A DNA stretch of 64,000 bases from contig JNVV01000008.1 of assembly GCA_000733355.1 (NCBI GenBank), positions 287,244 to 351,243 of the forward strand. Reading direction: 5' to 3'. Made by a program: the position numbers and the translations under genes. Positions 31,969 to 43,565 of this stretch are shown one piece after another. Source of the stretch: Falciphora oryzae (Eukaryota; Ascomycota; Sordariomycetes; Magnaporthales; Magnaporthaceae). Every line of letters starts with the position of its first letter. The first letter of the stretch is position 1. Below the pieces are notes generated by a model. It was not told the DNA's origin. It saw only the letters and a list, made by a program, of their open reading frames with translations, and did not search any database.

Positions 31969-34900
31969 ATGAGCGCCGATCCTCTCTTGCCCATCGCGCC
32001 GGCGAGGGTAAAGGCGCTGGTGCTGCCCGTCGGCCAGATCAGACGCCAGCGCTTCCTCTCGTTCCTCGAGAGGCTGGCCGCCGAGCATGTCGTCCACCTC
32101 AGGGATATCAGCCCGGACAACCGGCCGAACAGAAGTGAGCTCTCCTGCCAGCTTCTCTGAAGTATGCCCCGCGGCGCTTTTGCTGACGTGCCCTGGTTCT
32201 CGTTCCCCCTCCGCAGACATGTTCTCGCCGCTGGCGTTCCCCGACGGCGCAATCTTCTATGAGCTCGCGACCCATTTCCCACACGCGGCGCACCTCGCCC
32301 TCTACCCCTTCGACCTGTACCGGGAGCCCATGGCCATCATAGCCATCGCCGACGGGTCCGAGATCGACAGCTCGGTCCTTTCCAAGAGACAGTCCGGGGG
32401 TGGTCGAACCACGGCCGAGAGGAACATCAGGTCCCTGCACCAGGAGCTCGAGGAGCTGCGCGACCAATTCCCCAAAGTCCTCGTTCATCGCCTTGTGGTT
32501 TTCGACTACGTCGAGCACCAAGACGAGTCGACCCCAATACCCGAGGGCATCATCACCGTGCCCCCGATCAAGGAGTGCAAGAGGACGACTATGAGAACGG
32601 TCATGTGCGACATCTCCTCGGTGCTCCTGGCCGAGATGACGGCTCTGGCCAAGTCGTTCGAGGCCCTGCCCTACGTGGACTCTCCCGGCCAGACTTCCAC
32701 CGTGCGCCGGAACGACGGGGCGTCCTGGAACGGCGACGATGCGACGAGGCGCAACTCGCAAATATCTACGCCCGGCGCCCGGTCGAGTTCTGCCTCGGCC
32801 TCGAACCGCATGTCCATGCCGGTGCTGCCCAAGGGTTCGAGCGGCGCATTCGGCTCCAGCAGCTCCACCCCCGCCCGCCCATCGACGCCGGTGGGGAGCG
32901 GGCTTTCGACCACCGCCGAGTCCGAGCCCGGTTCGGACCCGCCAACCCCTGAGCAACACGCTTACCCACCGCGCCCCGGCGGCGGAGCCAGCGACAACTC
33001 CAGGAGCGTCAGCCAGGACAGGGTCTCGGTGCATGGCTTTGGCTCGGGCGGCTTCAACGAGCGGTGGAGGAATAAGGGCAAGGGCAGGGTCACGATCGTG
33101 ACGGGCTGTCTCTACCTGCAGGCCGGCCGCTGGCCCGACGCGCTCAAGGAGCTCATCGAGGGCGCCACCGTCGCCCGGTCGATTAACGATCACATCTGGC
33201 ACGGCAAGGCTCTCGAGATGATAGTCATTTGCCTGATTCTGCTCGGCTGGGCCGGCGTCCAGTTCCAGGTGCCGACGATTTGTCTGCCGCCCCCTGGTGA
33301 GAAGCCATCCGCCCACGCTGCGGCTGCCGCGGCCATGGCAGCCATCGAGGCCGAGAAGAACGCGGACCCGAACCAGCCCAAGTGCTTGCGCAACCTGCAG
33401 TCCATCCTGCCGGACCTTGTGGAGCGCATCGTCGCACTGTACTCGCGCATATCCGCCGAGCACCTTCCGCCGCTCCCGCTTGCAGAGGCCATCATCAGGT
33501 TCTGCAAGATCACTTCGGCGCTCCACATCCGCGAGGGGAGACTTACGGCCAAGACGATTGAGCTGCTTGTGACGGGCAGGGCGCCAGACAAGGCGCTGAC
33601 CTCGTCGCCCCGCCTGACCGTCACCCCGCCGCGGACCCAGATAGCAACCCTCCTTTTCAAGGCATTTCCGAGTTCTCAGACAGAGCTTCTCAGCACGGTC
33701 GACCGTGTCGTGATCCTAACCGGCATTGCGTCTGTGCTGGGAGTGCTGGGGTACCAGCGAAAGAAGGCAATGGTGATTCGCGAGCTGGTGTCGGTGCTGA
33801 TAGGCGGCCTCGTCGAGGCGCGGACCCGCGGCGCCGCAGAGGTCGGCATCCACCCCGCCGCGGGGCTCGCGGCCCTGAATGGCGCCAACGGCCAGACGAC
33901 CGGGGCTGCGGCCTTGGAGCTCGGGGAGGGGGATATAGAGCAGGGCATGGATGCCTTCCTCGGCCTCCTGCTTAGGACGTACGGGGTGGTCGGGTTTGAC
34001 ATGGCTGCCATGATCTCGCCGGGGAGTGAGCCGTCACACGACGACTCGGATGCGGCGGTCGTGGCGAGGATACAGAAGCAGGCCAGTGCTAGGTTCTATG
34101 GCATTTCCCCCATGAAGCTCAACATCCTGCGGGCGTGCATAAACTTCTCCGAGGCTCTCCCGGACTTCAACGGCGTGCTGAGGTACTCCAGCGACCTCCT
34201 GAGGACGGCCGGTAGCGGTCTCGCGCCCGGGCCTCGGAAGGAGGACGCGGCCCCGATAATATCGCGCGAGGAGCAGATCCGCCTCATGACCAACATCCTG
34301 AAAACCTCGAGCCTTGCGGAGCGGCTGGGGATGGGCGAGCTCGTCGCTGAGTTCTGGGACGAGTTCCTGCTCAGGGGCGTCAAGCTAGAGCCTCTGCCTC
34401 CGGCGCGAGCGCCGGCCGAGCACAAGAAAAGCGAGCTCGCCGGGGCGTCGACGGCGAGGAGCTCGCAGGACCTCGACCCGCTGATACACAATCCGTTCTT
34501 AAAGGTCCCTGACAAGGCCGGGGCGGACCAAGCGCTTGTTGCGGGAGAGTCGGTCATGTTCAAGTTGACGCTCCAGAACCCGTACGACCTCGAGATAGAG
34601 CTCGAGCGCGTCCAGCTGGACACGGAAGGTGCCGAGTTCGAATCCTCCGTGGTCAGTGCGATCCTCGGGCCCTACCGCACACAGATTCTCCGGCTGTCTG
34701 GCACGCCCAAGGCGCCTGGGCCGCTGCACGTCACGGGAGCAATAATCAAGGTCAGGGGCTGCCGAGAGCGGCGGTTCCCCATCTTCCCGGAGGCGTGGCA
34801 GCCAGAAGACGAGCCCAAGCCCAAGGCGATCGGGCTGGCCGCGCTCGAGAGCCGCGTGCGGCAGCCCACACCGGCTTCGATAGCACCCAAAGTCGAGCGC

Positions 34901-36556
34901 GTGTCGCTCAGCGTGATTGAAGAGCAGCCCATTGTGGTTGTCAGGACTACGTCGCTGCCCCAGTCCTCGGTCATGATTCTCGAGGGCGAGAGGCAGGTGT
35001 TTACAGTGACGCTGCAGAACCTATCCAAGACGACGGCGGCCGACTTCCTCCTGTTCTCGTTCCAGGACTCGACGCAGGAGCCGCTGCAGCAGGCGCTGGG
35101 CAAGCGGGACGCGACGCCGGCGGAGCTGTACGAGTACGAGCTGATCCTGGCCAAGAAGCAGGCGCTGCGGCTCCGCAAGAGGGAAGGGCAGGCCGGCAGC
35201 AGCGCGCGGCGGTACATCGACCCCGGCGAGACGGCCACGTTTGAGTTTGAGATACTGGGCAAGCCGGGGCTCACGAGCGGCGTGATCCAGGTGGACTACG
35301 CACACCTGGGGGTGCCGCCCGAGGAGCTGCCGCAGAAGTTCTACACGCGGCAGGCGACGCTGCAGCTCACTATCACTGTCAACGCCAGCGTGGAGCTGAC
35401 CAGGGTTGATATCCTCCCGCTTCACGACGGGATCCCACGGAGGCTACTGAGGAGCTGCGTCACGGAGGAGGACGGAGGCGACGATGATCAAGAGGAGCCA
35501 GACACAGACAACGATACGGTGGCGCGGCCGTCTCTGCCAGCCGAGGAGGAATACTGCCTGCTCCTGCTGGACTTGCGCAACGCGTGGCCTAGCTATATGC
35601 ACGTCGAGCTCACGACTGACGACGGGGCCAAGCTGGACGACACCATACTCCCTGGCAACACGTGGCGGGTGGTGGTCCCCTTCAAGCGACTCTACATCGA
35701 CAACCCGCATGAGACGATACCCGCACTGAACCCAGCGCGGCAGCGGCAGTTCGTCGTCAGCACCACCATCTCGCCCGAGGCCGAGCGGGCCTCGAGGGAG
35801 GCGTTCTGGTACCGCGAGGGCATACTGAAGCGGCTCAGGGCCAAGTGGAGGACGGCGCCCGCGTCATCGTACGGCGGCGGCGGCAGCAGCATCAGCGCCG
35901 CTAGCATCCGGTCCGGCGACGTTGAGCTGCGCAGCCTGAGGCTGACGCCGCGCATGATCGAGGCGGTCAAGGTGGATGAGGTCGGCATCGAGCTGTGGGT
36001 GACTCAGGAGGGTCGTCGCAGCAGCAGTAATAACGCCGATGCCGATACCGACGTCAACAACAACAGCGGCAACAGCAGGAGAAACGACGTGTTCGTGGAC
36101 GAGCTCGCGCAGCTGCGGGCGCGGGTGACGAACCGGACGACAAAACCCATCTACCCGACGATCCGGCTGATGCCGGCGCTCTGCCACCGGCCGCTCAACG
36201 TGGCGCTCGACTTTACGCGCAAGCTGGCGTGGAACGGCACGCTGCAGCGCACGTTGGCGATGCTGCCAGGCGGGGGGAGCGCCGAGGTGGCCATCGGCGT
36301 CACGGCGCTGTGCAGGGGCGAGTTTGAGATCACGGCCTCGGTCGAGGAGACGAGGCTGTGGCGGCCGCCGGCGGAGGAAGGGAAGGAGGTGAAGGAGGAG
36401 GAGGGAGAAGGAGGAGGGATGCCGGTCGGGCCCGGTGCCGGCCCGCGGCCCAGGTCGGACACGCAGACGCTCATGGATACGGTGCTCGGGGCCAGGGAGA
36501 GGCGGATCTGGCACACGAGGAGGCCGTGTTACGTCGTTGTCAGGGAGAGGGAGTGA
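31969..36556 (+). CDS. TRS120: TRAPP-II complex subunit TRS120 (two exons)
   Basis: Exons 31969-32134 and 32217-36556; 4506 nt, 1501 aa. The 82-nt intron has donor GTGAGC, branch CTGAC and acceptor CGCAG. Exon 1 encodes MSADPLLPIAPARVKALVLP and GQIRRQRFLSF...HVVHLRDISPD. Splicing joins RPNR to NMFSPLAFPDGAIFYELATH, giving the conserved Trs120/TRAPPC9 N-terminus. The TPR-like middle contains GRWPDALKELIEGATVARS. The second half is beta-rich with Ig-like segments (ESVMFKLTLQNPYDLEIELE; RQVFTVTLQNLS). The protein works at the trans-Golgi as part of the TRAPP-II exchange factor for Ypt31/32 (Rab11). A Ser/Pro-rich disordered insert lies at ~residues 215-320. Complete. Confidence 0.96.
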
Positions 36557-37424
36557 GCAGCCAGGAGGGTGGGTTTCCCGATTTGTATATACATAAGATG
36601 GGAGCTTTGTCTGGCTGGCTGGCTACGTCTCCCCGGTCACGTCCGAGTGACGCGCTATGTGTTGATGATGACTTGCCTGCTGCTAAGGCGATTGACGTTG
36701 GATATGCCGAAAACATGAGATGAAATATTTGAGTTTTTGCCGTGAGAAAGTTACCGCATTACTGGCGCCGTCTGAAGCGTTGGGACGTTCCATCAATGCC
36801 GCTGATGACACATCCCTGCCAGGTCAGAGTGTTCGACACTAGCAGTCCAGTCCCTAAAAGGGAAAATAGGGGGCAACCCGGATGGCGAGCGTTACTCATG
36901 ATGAAAGCTCGAACACTAATGGAAACGTTAAGCCGGGAAAACCCGCTGGTCTGGGCCAGACCTTTTTTTCGGGACCCATCGAAACGGGCGGCCGCCTCGG
37001 CGCTCGGCGGTTTTGCGGGTTGAAATTTTTCGTACTATTCAGGTGGCGGGCCGCTGGAGAGCAAAGATTCCAATACCGGACAGCATCGTGCTGGAGGCTG
37101 GCTGGCTGGTCCCTAAAATCCCGCTTCGCTGATATTGATTGACTTGGCGTAAAGCTTGACGTTGAAACGCCTCGAAATCCATTCCTTTGCCTCAAACAAA
37201 GGACTTTTCCGGCTGTAGCCAGCAGCTGCTGCCCGGAACCAGCACAGATTCTCCAAATCCAGCCTGCACGCAAGCCGCCAAAAACCAACACCGCGCAATT
37301 CGACACATCGGGCAAGCGAGCAACCATCAATCAAATAGGGGCGTGTGGGCTGGGCTCAACTGCCACCCCCCTCCATCCCCAACCCCTGAAAGCATCAAAA
37401 TCAACCGTCACCATCACCACCACC
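36557..37424. other. Intergenic between TRS120 and PABA synthase
   Basis: About 870 bp with stop-rich frames on both strands. A CACCATCACCACCACC leader directly precedes the ATG at 37425. No gene seen. Confidence 0.45.
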
Positions 37425-40109
37425 ATGGCTGCCGCCCCGCCGCGGCCGCGGCGCCGGATCCTCTTCCTGGACGCCTACGACTCCTTCTCCAACAACATCA
37501 CGTCCATGCTGGCCACGCTGCTCGACGTCGACGTCTACGTCTTGCCCATCGACAGCCCACTGGCATCCCTTGGCTCGTCAGCCTTTGCGCGCGAGCTCGC
37601 CCACTACGACGCCGTCGTCTGCGGGCCCGGGCCGGGTAGTCCCGCCGTCGACGCCGACGTCGGGCTGATGCGGCGGGTGTGGGCGGTTCCCGACGCGGAC
37701 CTGCTGCCCGTGCTGGGCGTGTGTCTTGGGTTCCAGTCGCTGGTGGCCGAGACGGTGGGCGGCGGTAAAGGGGTGCGCAGGCTGAGGAGGGCGCTGCATG
37801 GCATGGTGCGTCCCATTGAGCACCGCGGCTTGCTGCAGGATGGTGGTGGTGACGGCGAGGGCGACATCTTTGCCGGCGTGGGCTGGTTCCGCGCCACGCT
37901 GTACCACAGCCTGTGCGGCGACGTCAGGCAGGACGCGGTCCTGGAGGCGGCGTGGCGGCGCGGGGAGGGAAAGTGGGAGACGGTGGGGGGTAGCGATCTG
38001 GTGCCGCTGGCCTGGGTCGAGGAGCCGAGGGACGACGATGGCGAGTGCGGCGGGCGCGGCGCCGAGAGGGTGCTGATGGCGGTGCGGCACCGGACGCGGC
38101 CGTTCTGGGGCCTGCAGTACCACCCGGAGTCGATCTGCACCGAGCTCGAGGGCAGCAAAGTTATCGCTAATTGGTTCCGCGCGGCCCTCCGCTGGAACGA
38201 GGAGCACGGGCGGGTTGTGGATCGGGGGAGCGAGATTTTGGCTGGGCAGTCCAGGAGGGCGAGTCTGCTTTCGCAGATCCCCTCTCCTCCTGCCAAGGAG
38301 CAGCACGAACAGCCCTCATGGTGTACCCACGCCCTCGGCTTCCAGCACTCGACCGACAGCATCCCGCTGCCCGCGGGCGTCGGCATTGTTGATATCGTTG
38401 AGGGCCTCGGCCAGGTGACGGGCGGCGAGCAGGTCGTGCTCGACTCGGCTAATGCTTCGAGCGGCGGCGCGCCCGACATCCGCGGCCGGTACAGCATCGT
38501 CGCCCTCGACGTGCCCGAGGCGCTGCGGCTCGAGTACCACGTCGGCGACCGCCACCTGACCGCCGTCCTGCCTCCCGTGAACAATTCCAGCGGCATGCCC
38601 TCGTCTGCGGCGAGGTCCCGCGAGGAGGTCCCGCTCGGCGAGCACCCGAGCATATGGCACTTCCTGGCCGACTTCCACGAGGCGCGGAGACTCCCTAGCG
38701 GCGGAGAAGACGGCGGCGAAGTCAGGTCCCTCTCTGCGACCGGCGACCTGCCCTTCATGGGCGGCTTTATGGGCTTCGTCACATATGAACAAGGCTTGAG
38801 CGATATCAACGTCACTTTCCCGACCGACAGGGGCCACCACCGGCCCGACGTCTGCCTCACCTGGGTCACGAGGTCCGTCGTCGTCGACCACGCCAAACGC
38901 GTCCTGCATATCCAGCACCTGCATGACCCGGCGACCAAAGGCCAGGCGTGGATCGACTCGGTCATCAAAACGCTGCGCGCTTCTCCGCGCTGGCGCCACC
39001 CCTCCGGCGTGGACGGCACTGTCGAGGAGGCCCAGCAGCAGCCGCGCACGCGCCGCGGGTCCAAGCCGGACCCGGCCTCGCGCGTGCTCTTCAGCGTCTC
39101 GTCCATCGCCAAGCCCGAGGCCGACGAGTACGAAGCCAAGGTCGAGACGTGCCAGGAGTACATCGCCGCGGGCGAGTCGTACGAGCTCTGCCTCACGGAC
39201 CAGACGGTCGTGCGGCGGCGCGTCTCGGGCGGAGCCGCCATCTCCTCCTGGCCAGAAGGCACCATAGCGGCCGGTGACGAAGGAGCAGCTCGTCCGCAGA
39301 AACGGCGCCGCAGCTCGCTCGCATCCTCCTCTCCCTCCTCCTTGTCGTCGTCATGGCAGCTCTTCCGGGCCCTGCGCAGCCGCCAGCCCGCCCCCTTCGC
39401 TTCGTACATACGCCTCGGGGGCGCGACGCTGGTCAGCAGCTCGCCGGAGCGGTTCCTGCAGTACGACGAGCGGGGCCTGTGCTCGATGCGGCCGATGAAG
39501 GGCACGGTGCGCAAGTCGGCGGCGGTCCCCACGCTCGCCGAGGCCGAGCGCATCTTGCACGTGCCCAAGGAGGAGGCCGAGAACCTCATGATCGTCGACC
39601 TGGTCCGCCACGACCTACACGGCATCTGCGGCGCTGGCAACGTGGCGGCCCGCGACCTGATGCGCGTCGAGGAGTACAGGAGCGTCTTCCAGATGACTAC
39701 CGTTGTTGAGGGCCAGCTGCCGTCGCCGGAGCCGGGGAAGGGGGAGAACAGGCAGAGGGACAGGTACACGGGCCTCGACGTGCTCGCCGCCAGCCTCCCG
39801 CCGGGCAGCATGACGGGCGCGCCCAAGAAGCGCAGCTGCGAGATCCTGCAGGAGATCGAGGGCCGCGTCGAGCGGAGCCTGTACTCAGGCGTCGTCGGCT
39901 ACATGTGCGTCTCGGGCAGGGGGGACTGGAGCGTCACCATCCGGAGCATGTTCCGCTGGGACGACGAGCCCGACACCGAGGGCGGCGAGGACGTCTGGAG
40001 GATCGGAGCGGGCGGTGCCGTCACCATCCTGAGCACGCTCCAGGGAGAGCGCGAGGAGATGTTTGTCAAGCTCGCTGGGCCGCTTGGCATCTTCAGCGCC
40101 CAAGAATGA
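37425..40109 (+). CDS. ABZ1: Aminodeoxychorismate (PABA) synthase, fused PabA-PabB
   Basis: An intronless 894-codon gene. The N-terminal glutamine amidotransferase (residues ~5-265) has ILFLDAYDSFSNNI, CGPGPGSP (oxyanion region), GVCLGFQS with the nucleophile near Cys100, and LQYHPES with the catalytic His. A ~60-residue linker leads to the chorismate-binding domain: FMGGFMGFVTYE, YIAAGESYELCLTDQT, FASYIRLGGATLVSSSPERFL, MRPMKGTVRKS, NLMIVDLVRHDL, LPPGSMTGAPKKRS and the closing GAGGAVTILST. These are all the usual PabB blocks. It converts chorismate + Gln to 4-amino-4-deoxychorismate for folate synthesis. A ~40-residue Ser/Arg/Ala insert (~610-650) interrupts the domain, as is common in fungal versions. 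Anthranilate synthase is less likely because both halves are fused in the Abz1 order. Confidence 0.95.
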   Translation: MAAAPPRPRRRILFLDAYDSFSNNITSMLATLLDVDVYVLPIDSPLASLGSSAFARELAHYDAVVCGPGPGSPAVDADVGLMRRVWAVPDADLLPVLGVCLGFQSLVAETVGGGKGVRRLRRALHGMVRPIEHRGLLQDGGGDGEGDIFAGVGWFRATLYHSLCGDVRQDAVLEAAWRRGEGKWETVGGSDLVPLAWVEEPRDDDGECGGRGAERVLMAVRHRTRPFWGLQYHPESICTELEGSKVIANWFRAALRWNEEHGRVVDRGSEILAGQSRRASLLSQIPSPPAKEQHEQPSWCTHALGFQHSTDSIPLPAGVGIVDIVEGLGQVTGGEQVVLDSANASSGGAPDIRGRYSIVALDVPEALRLEYHVGDRHLTAVLPPVNNSSGMPSSAARSREEVPLGEHPSIWHFLADFHEARRLPSGGEDGGEVRSLSATGDLPFMGGFMGFVTYEQGLSDINVTFPTDRGHHRPDVCLTWVTRSVVVDHAKRVLHIQHLHDPATKGQAWIDSVIKTLRASPRWRHPSGVDGTVEEAQQQPRTRRGSKPDPASRVLFSVSSIAKPEADEYEAKVETCQEYIAAGESYELCLTDQTVVRRRVSGGAAISSWPEGTIAAGDEGAARPQKRRRSSLASSSPSSLSSSWQLFRALRSRQPAPFASYIRLGGATLVSSSPERFLQYDERGLCSMRPMKGTVRKSAAVPTLAEAERILHVPKEEAENLMIVDLVRHDLHGICGAGNVAARDLMRVEEYRSVFQMTTVVEGQLPSPEPGKGENRQRDRYTGLDVLAASLPPGSMTGAPKKRSCEILQEIEGRVERSLYSGVVGYMCVSGRGDWSVTIRSMFRWDDEPDTEGGEDVWRIGAGGAVTILSTLQGEREEMFVKLAGPLGIFSAQE

Positions 40110-40633
40110 GCTAGCGAGGTTTTTGGGCGCTGGATACTATCAACTTTTCCATGTTATCAGGGCGTTAGGGGGTTAAGGTAACTGGGCGGATTCAACAACC
40201 AGCGTTTTCTTTTTTTAGACTGTTGCTCACCCGCATTCAACTGGAGCATCTTGGGACAGAGGTCATTAAAGAAATCAATGAGATCATTCAATAGACAAGC
40301 TTAACTGCCCATACCTCCCCGATGCCCTGTAACCGCGCCGACGTCAACAGAGCCGAAAAAAGCCAAGATGAAGGAAAAGAAAGGCTCCGTAGTGGATAGT
40401 AATGATGATATACAGACTATTGGAAACATGATGAAATGTCCGCTCCCAGCTTGTCTTTCTGCGAGGTAATATGCGGATCAGCGATTGCTGCGATACAGCT
40501 TTGGGTCCACCTCTCAACGGGCGCTTGCTCTTGTTGCCTTGGTCGCCGTTCATAAGAGGGACCAGGCTCTGTCGGTTGTTCCTTAACCAAAATCCTGCCG
40601 AGAGCAGGCACCTGGGCAGGCTATCACCAGCTC
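40110..40633. other. Convergent intergenic region (PABA synthase / VPS55)
   Basis: About 520 bp of AT-richer 3'UTR-like DNA between facing genes. No gene seen. Confidence 0.5.
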
Positions 40634-41112
40634 TTAGAACTCCTGCTCCTCGGTGAAGAACATGCCGAAGCTGATGACGGTGCCGTAAATGAGAAGACCG
40701 CCGACAACGGACATGACGAGGGCGCCTGCGCTGATCATGCCCGAATCCGCAAGGACGACGGGGAGGGCTGTGGAGGAGAAATATCTCAGTTAGTAACAAA
40801 TCCCAAGCCACTACCACCATGCGTGCCCCAGCCTATGTCCCCCCAAAAACACGTACCGATGCCCATGACGACCAGGAAGCCGGTGCAGAACCTGCCGAGG
40901 TCAAGCACGGCGGCGCCGGAGCTGTCGACATAGTCGTCCGGGTTGGCGCAGTGGCCGCATATCCAGTTGGGCACGGGGGCCAGGACGTAGGTGGCGACGA
41001 CCAGCAGCGGGTAGTAAACCTTCCAGAGGGCGCACGAGAGGATGACGAGCAGGAACCCGACGGCGAGCACGAACGAGAGCGCTATTATGGTCTTGAGCCC
41101 GGCGGCCGGCAT
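40634..41112 (-). CDS. VPS55: VPS55 endosomal membrane protein (two exons)
   Basis: Minus-strand exons 41112-40857 and 40767-40634; 390 nt, 129 aa, the normal size for Vps55/LEPROT proteins. The intron is 89 nt (GTACGT donor, CACAG acceptor). Four hydrophobic helices are visible: KTIIALSFVLAVGFLLVILSC, YYPLLVVATYVLAPVPNWIC, the helix around LGRFCTGFLVVMGIALPVVL (joined across the intron) and ALVMSVVGGLLIYGTVISF. The family hallmarks PNWICGHC and ADSGMI are present, and the end is FFTEEQEF. Vps55 works with Vps68 in late-endosome to vacuole transport. It is convergent with the PABA gene and divergent from PRE5. Confidence 0.96.
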
Positions 41113-41890
41113 ATTGGCGGGGAGGGGAGCGCCCGAGAGGTCGCTCGGGTGCCCGGGGAGGGTTCGTTTGGTTGGTCCGAGTAGGATGCCGAGCCGGGGG
41201 CTGGCTGGAGGAGAGACAGGCCGCGCGCGCGCCTTTGTTTGTTCGATGGGGCTTTTTGTTTTCGTATATCTAACGTCGTCAATCGGCCGGGACTGGTTCT
41301 GCAATACGGTCGGTGTCCTGGGTACAATCGTGTGCTGTAGCTGGTCTGGGCTGCGATGATTGGTGTGCTCGTGTGCGTTTGCGACGACGCGGAACCAAAT
41401 CTGGCTGGCGACGTGTCGGAGGCTCTGTGACAGAGTGGAGGGGATTCGACGTCGTCAGCGTGCAACCCGCCCGACGACTGTGGAGCCCCTGTTGGCTGGC
41501 CGGGCTGGCTGACTCCATTGTCGCGCGTCAGTCTGGGGGTGTTGCCTCAGGACGAAACTTTTGCCCAGCAAACCAAGCCCCTGGCGTAGCTCAGCTCTTC
41601 GTGCCGCAGGAGCTTAGACCACCTACCCGCCTCGCTCCGTCCCAGCACCCTAGACATTCCAAATTGGCACTGTGCCGCGAAGCTCTGGAGCTGCCTGCCC
41701 GCGATTGATTGACACCATATCGAAACCCGCGGACGAACAGCCCGCACCGCCCGCCAGAAGAAGCACCTCCGCGCCATCCCGCCCTCTCCCCCCTCACCAC
41801 CTCGCTCCCCGCGCCCCCGATCCGACGACACCCACGAGAAAGCTCCTCCCCGGAAGTTGAACGCGGCTGCAGCGAAACAGCGCCTTCAAC
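41113..41890. promoter_or_regulatory. Divergent promoter region VPS55 / PRE5
   Basis: A 778-bp region shared by two divergent genes, pyrimidine-rich near both starts. I looked for the yeast Rpn4 proteasome element (GGTGGCAAA) and did not see it on either strand. Confidence 0.4.
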
Positions 41891-42877
41891 ATGTTCAGAA
41901 ACAACTATGACAACGACTCGGTGACATTGTAAGCCCTGCCGCCGCCGCCATGTTAGGCCTTCCTACCTCCCACACTCGATCTGACGGACTCTTCCGCTAA
42001 CCCAGGCACGGCCTATTTTCCCTCTCTACAGCTCGCCACAAGGTCGCATCTTCCAGGTCGAGTACACAGCAGAGGCAGTCAAGCAGGGCTCAGTAGTCGT
42101 CGGCCTGGCGAGCAAGACACATGCGATCCTAGTAGCCGTCAAGGTGAGGAGACCCCTCCTGCCATCTGCTGGTCTGCCAGGCAAGGACCCGGACTGACCC
42201 CCGGCCTACGCCCCCACAAACAGCGAAATGCCGAAGAGCTCTCGTCGTACCAGAAGAAGCTGTTCCCGCTCGACGAGCACGTCGGCATCGCCATCGCCGG
42301 CCTCGCCTCGGACGCGCGCGTGCTGTCCAACTTCATGAAGCAGCAGTGCCTGGGCCACCGCCTGACCTACGGCCGCTCCATGCCCGTGCGCACCCTCGTC
42401 GACCTGATCGGCGAGAAGGCCCAGGTCAACACGCAGCACTACGGCAAGAGGCCCTACGGCGTGGGGCTGCTGGTCGCGGGCGTCGACGACCGGGGCCCCC
42501 ACCTGTTCGACTTCCAGCCCTCGGGCATGACGGAGGAGATGGTCGCCTTCGCCATCGGGGCGCGCTCCCAGATGGCGCGCACCTACCTCGAGCGCAACCT
42601 CGACAAGTTCGCCGACTGCGGCCGCGAGGACCTGCTCAAGCACGGCCTCCGCGCCCTCAAGGAGAGCCTGGTCCAGGACAAGGAGCTCACCACCGACAAC
42701 ACCTCGGTCGGCATCGTCGGGCTCGTAAAGGGCGACGACGGCAAGCAGCGCGTCGAGCCCTTCAGGCTCTACGACGGACAGGAGGTCAAGGAGTGGATAG
42801 ACAGCGTCTCGGACGACAAGGAGGGCGGCGGCGACGCTGCTCCCGCCGCCGCTGAAGGCATGGATGTTGACGAGTAG
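41891..42877 (+). CDS. PRE5: 20S proteasome subunit alpha-6 (PRE5/PSMA1), three exons
   Basis: Exons 41891-41928, 42032-42143 and 42224-42877; 804 nt, 267 aa. Introns are 103 and 80 nt with GTAAGC and GTGAGG donors. [20 protein letters not shown] and [13 protein letters not shown] form the alpha-subunit N-terminal signature (gate residues and H0 helix) and match the alpha-1 (PSMA1) subtype by MFRNx[44 protein letters not shown] and [13 protein letters not shown] complete the Ntn-hydrolase sandwich. Alpha subunits lack the catalytic Thr. The tail is acidic and Ala-rich (EGMDVDE). It is part of the outer ring of the 20S core. Complete. Confidence 0.97.
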
Positions 42878-43565
42878 AGGGGAAAAGGAGGGCCGGGACT
42901 AATCGGACCAGGTACCGACTACCTAGCTGTTGCTATAGAGGACGGGAGGCGGAAAAAGTTGGGAGGGAGACTATTATTCCCATGCTAAATGGGCGTTTTG
43001 CAGAGGACAACTCGCCGTGGGAGATCATGAGCTGCTTCCCCTCATCGCCGCCACTTGCATGGCCGGCGGTCTGCTTTCTATCCAGCCAAGTCCTCTCCAG
43101 ACTACATCCCCTCCAGCCGGTTGGTCAGTGCTGCGCAATAGTACCGGAAAAGCAAACCGGATTTACCACTGTACAACAAACAAACACACTTTCGGCTCTC
43201 TTGCAAGGGTTGTATGGAGCGCAAGGTTAAATAATGACCCTTTTTTTTTGACCCTTTTTATTGCCCATTTTTGTCTTCTATCTATCCCTTGACCGGTTCT
43301 AGTGACTCTAAAAGTGCTCGCTCGTGCCGACCGAGTTGGGTGGGTATCGTACAACAGCTCGCAGAACGGTAACGCTCACGTGCACAACCACGGCAAACGT
43401 TTGATGCAACCACGGGCGCGGTGCGCCATGGCACCTTGCCAGCAAGAGCCCGAAACCTTGTCCGTCCCCCATATCTCTGCCGGGCATGTCTCGTGAGACG
43501 TGCCCCGAAGACATGTGTCCTGTCTCTTTTGGTCCCCCGTCCGTCTTGCTCTCACGGCCGGCCAA
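42878..43565. other. Convergent intergenic region (PRE5 / LOG)
   Basis: About 690 bp, mixed composition, no convincing frame on either strand. Consistent with two 3'UTRs. Confidence 0.5.

Noticed and set aside
32108..33526. 472-codon antisense frame within TRS120
   Set aside because: No domain content; arises from GC-rich third positions of TRS120.
37604..39826. 740-codon open frame antisense to PABA synthase
   Set aside because: It is the opposite-strand shadow of a GC-rich real gene; composition is Ser/Arg/Pro-rich with no domain, while the + strand shows every PabA/PabB motif.
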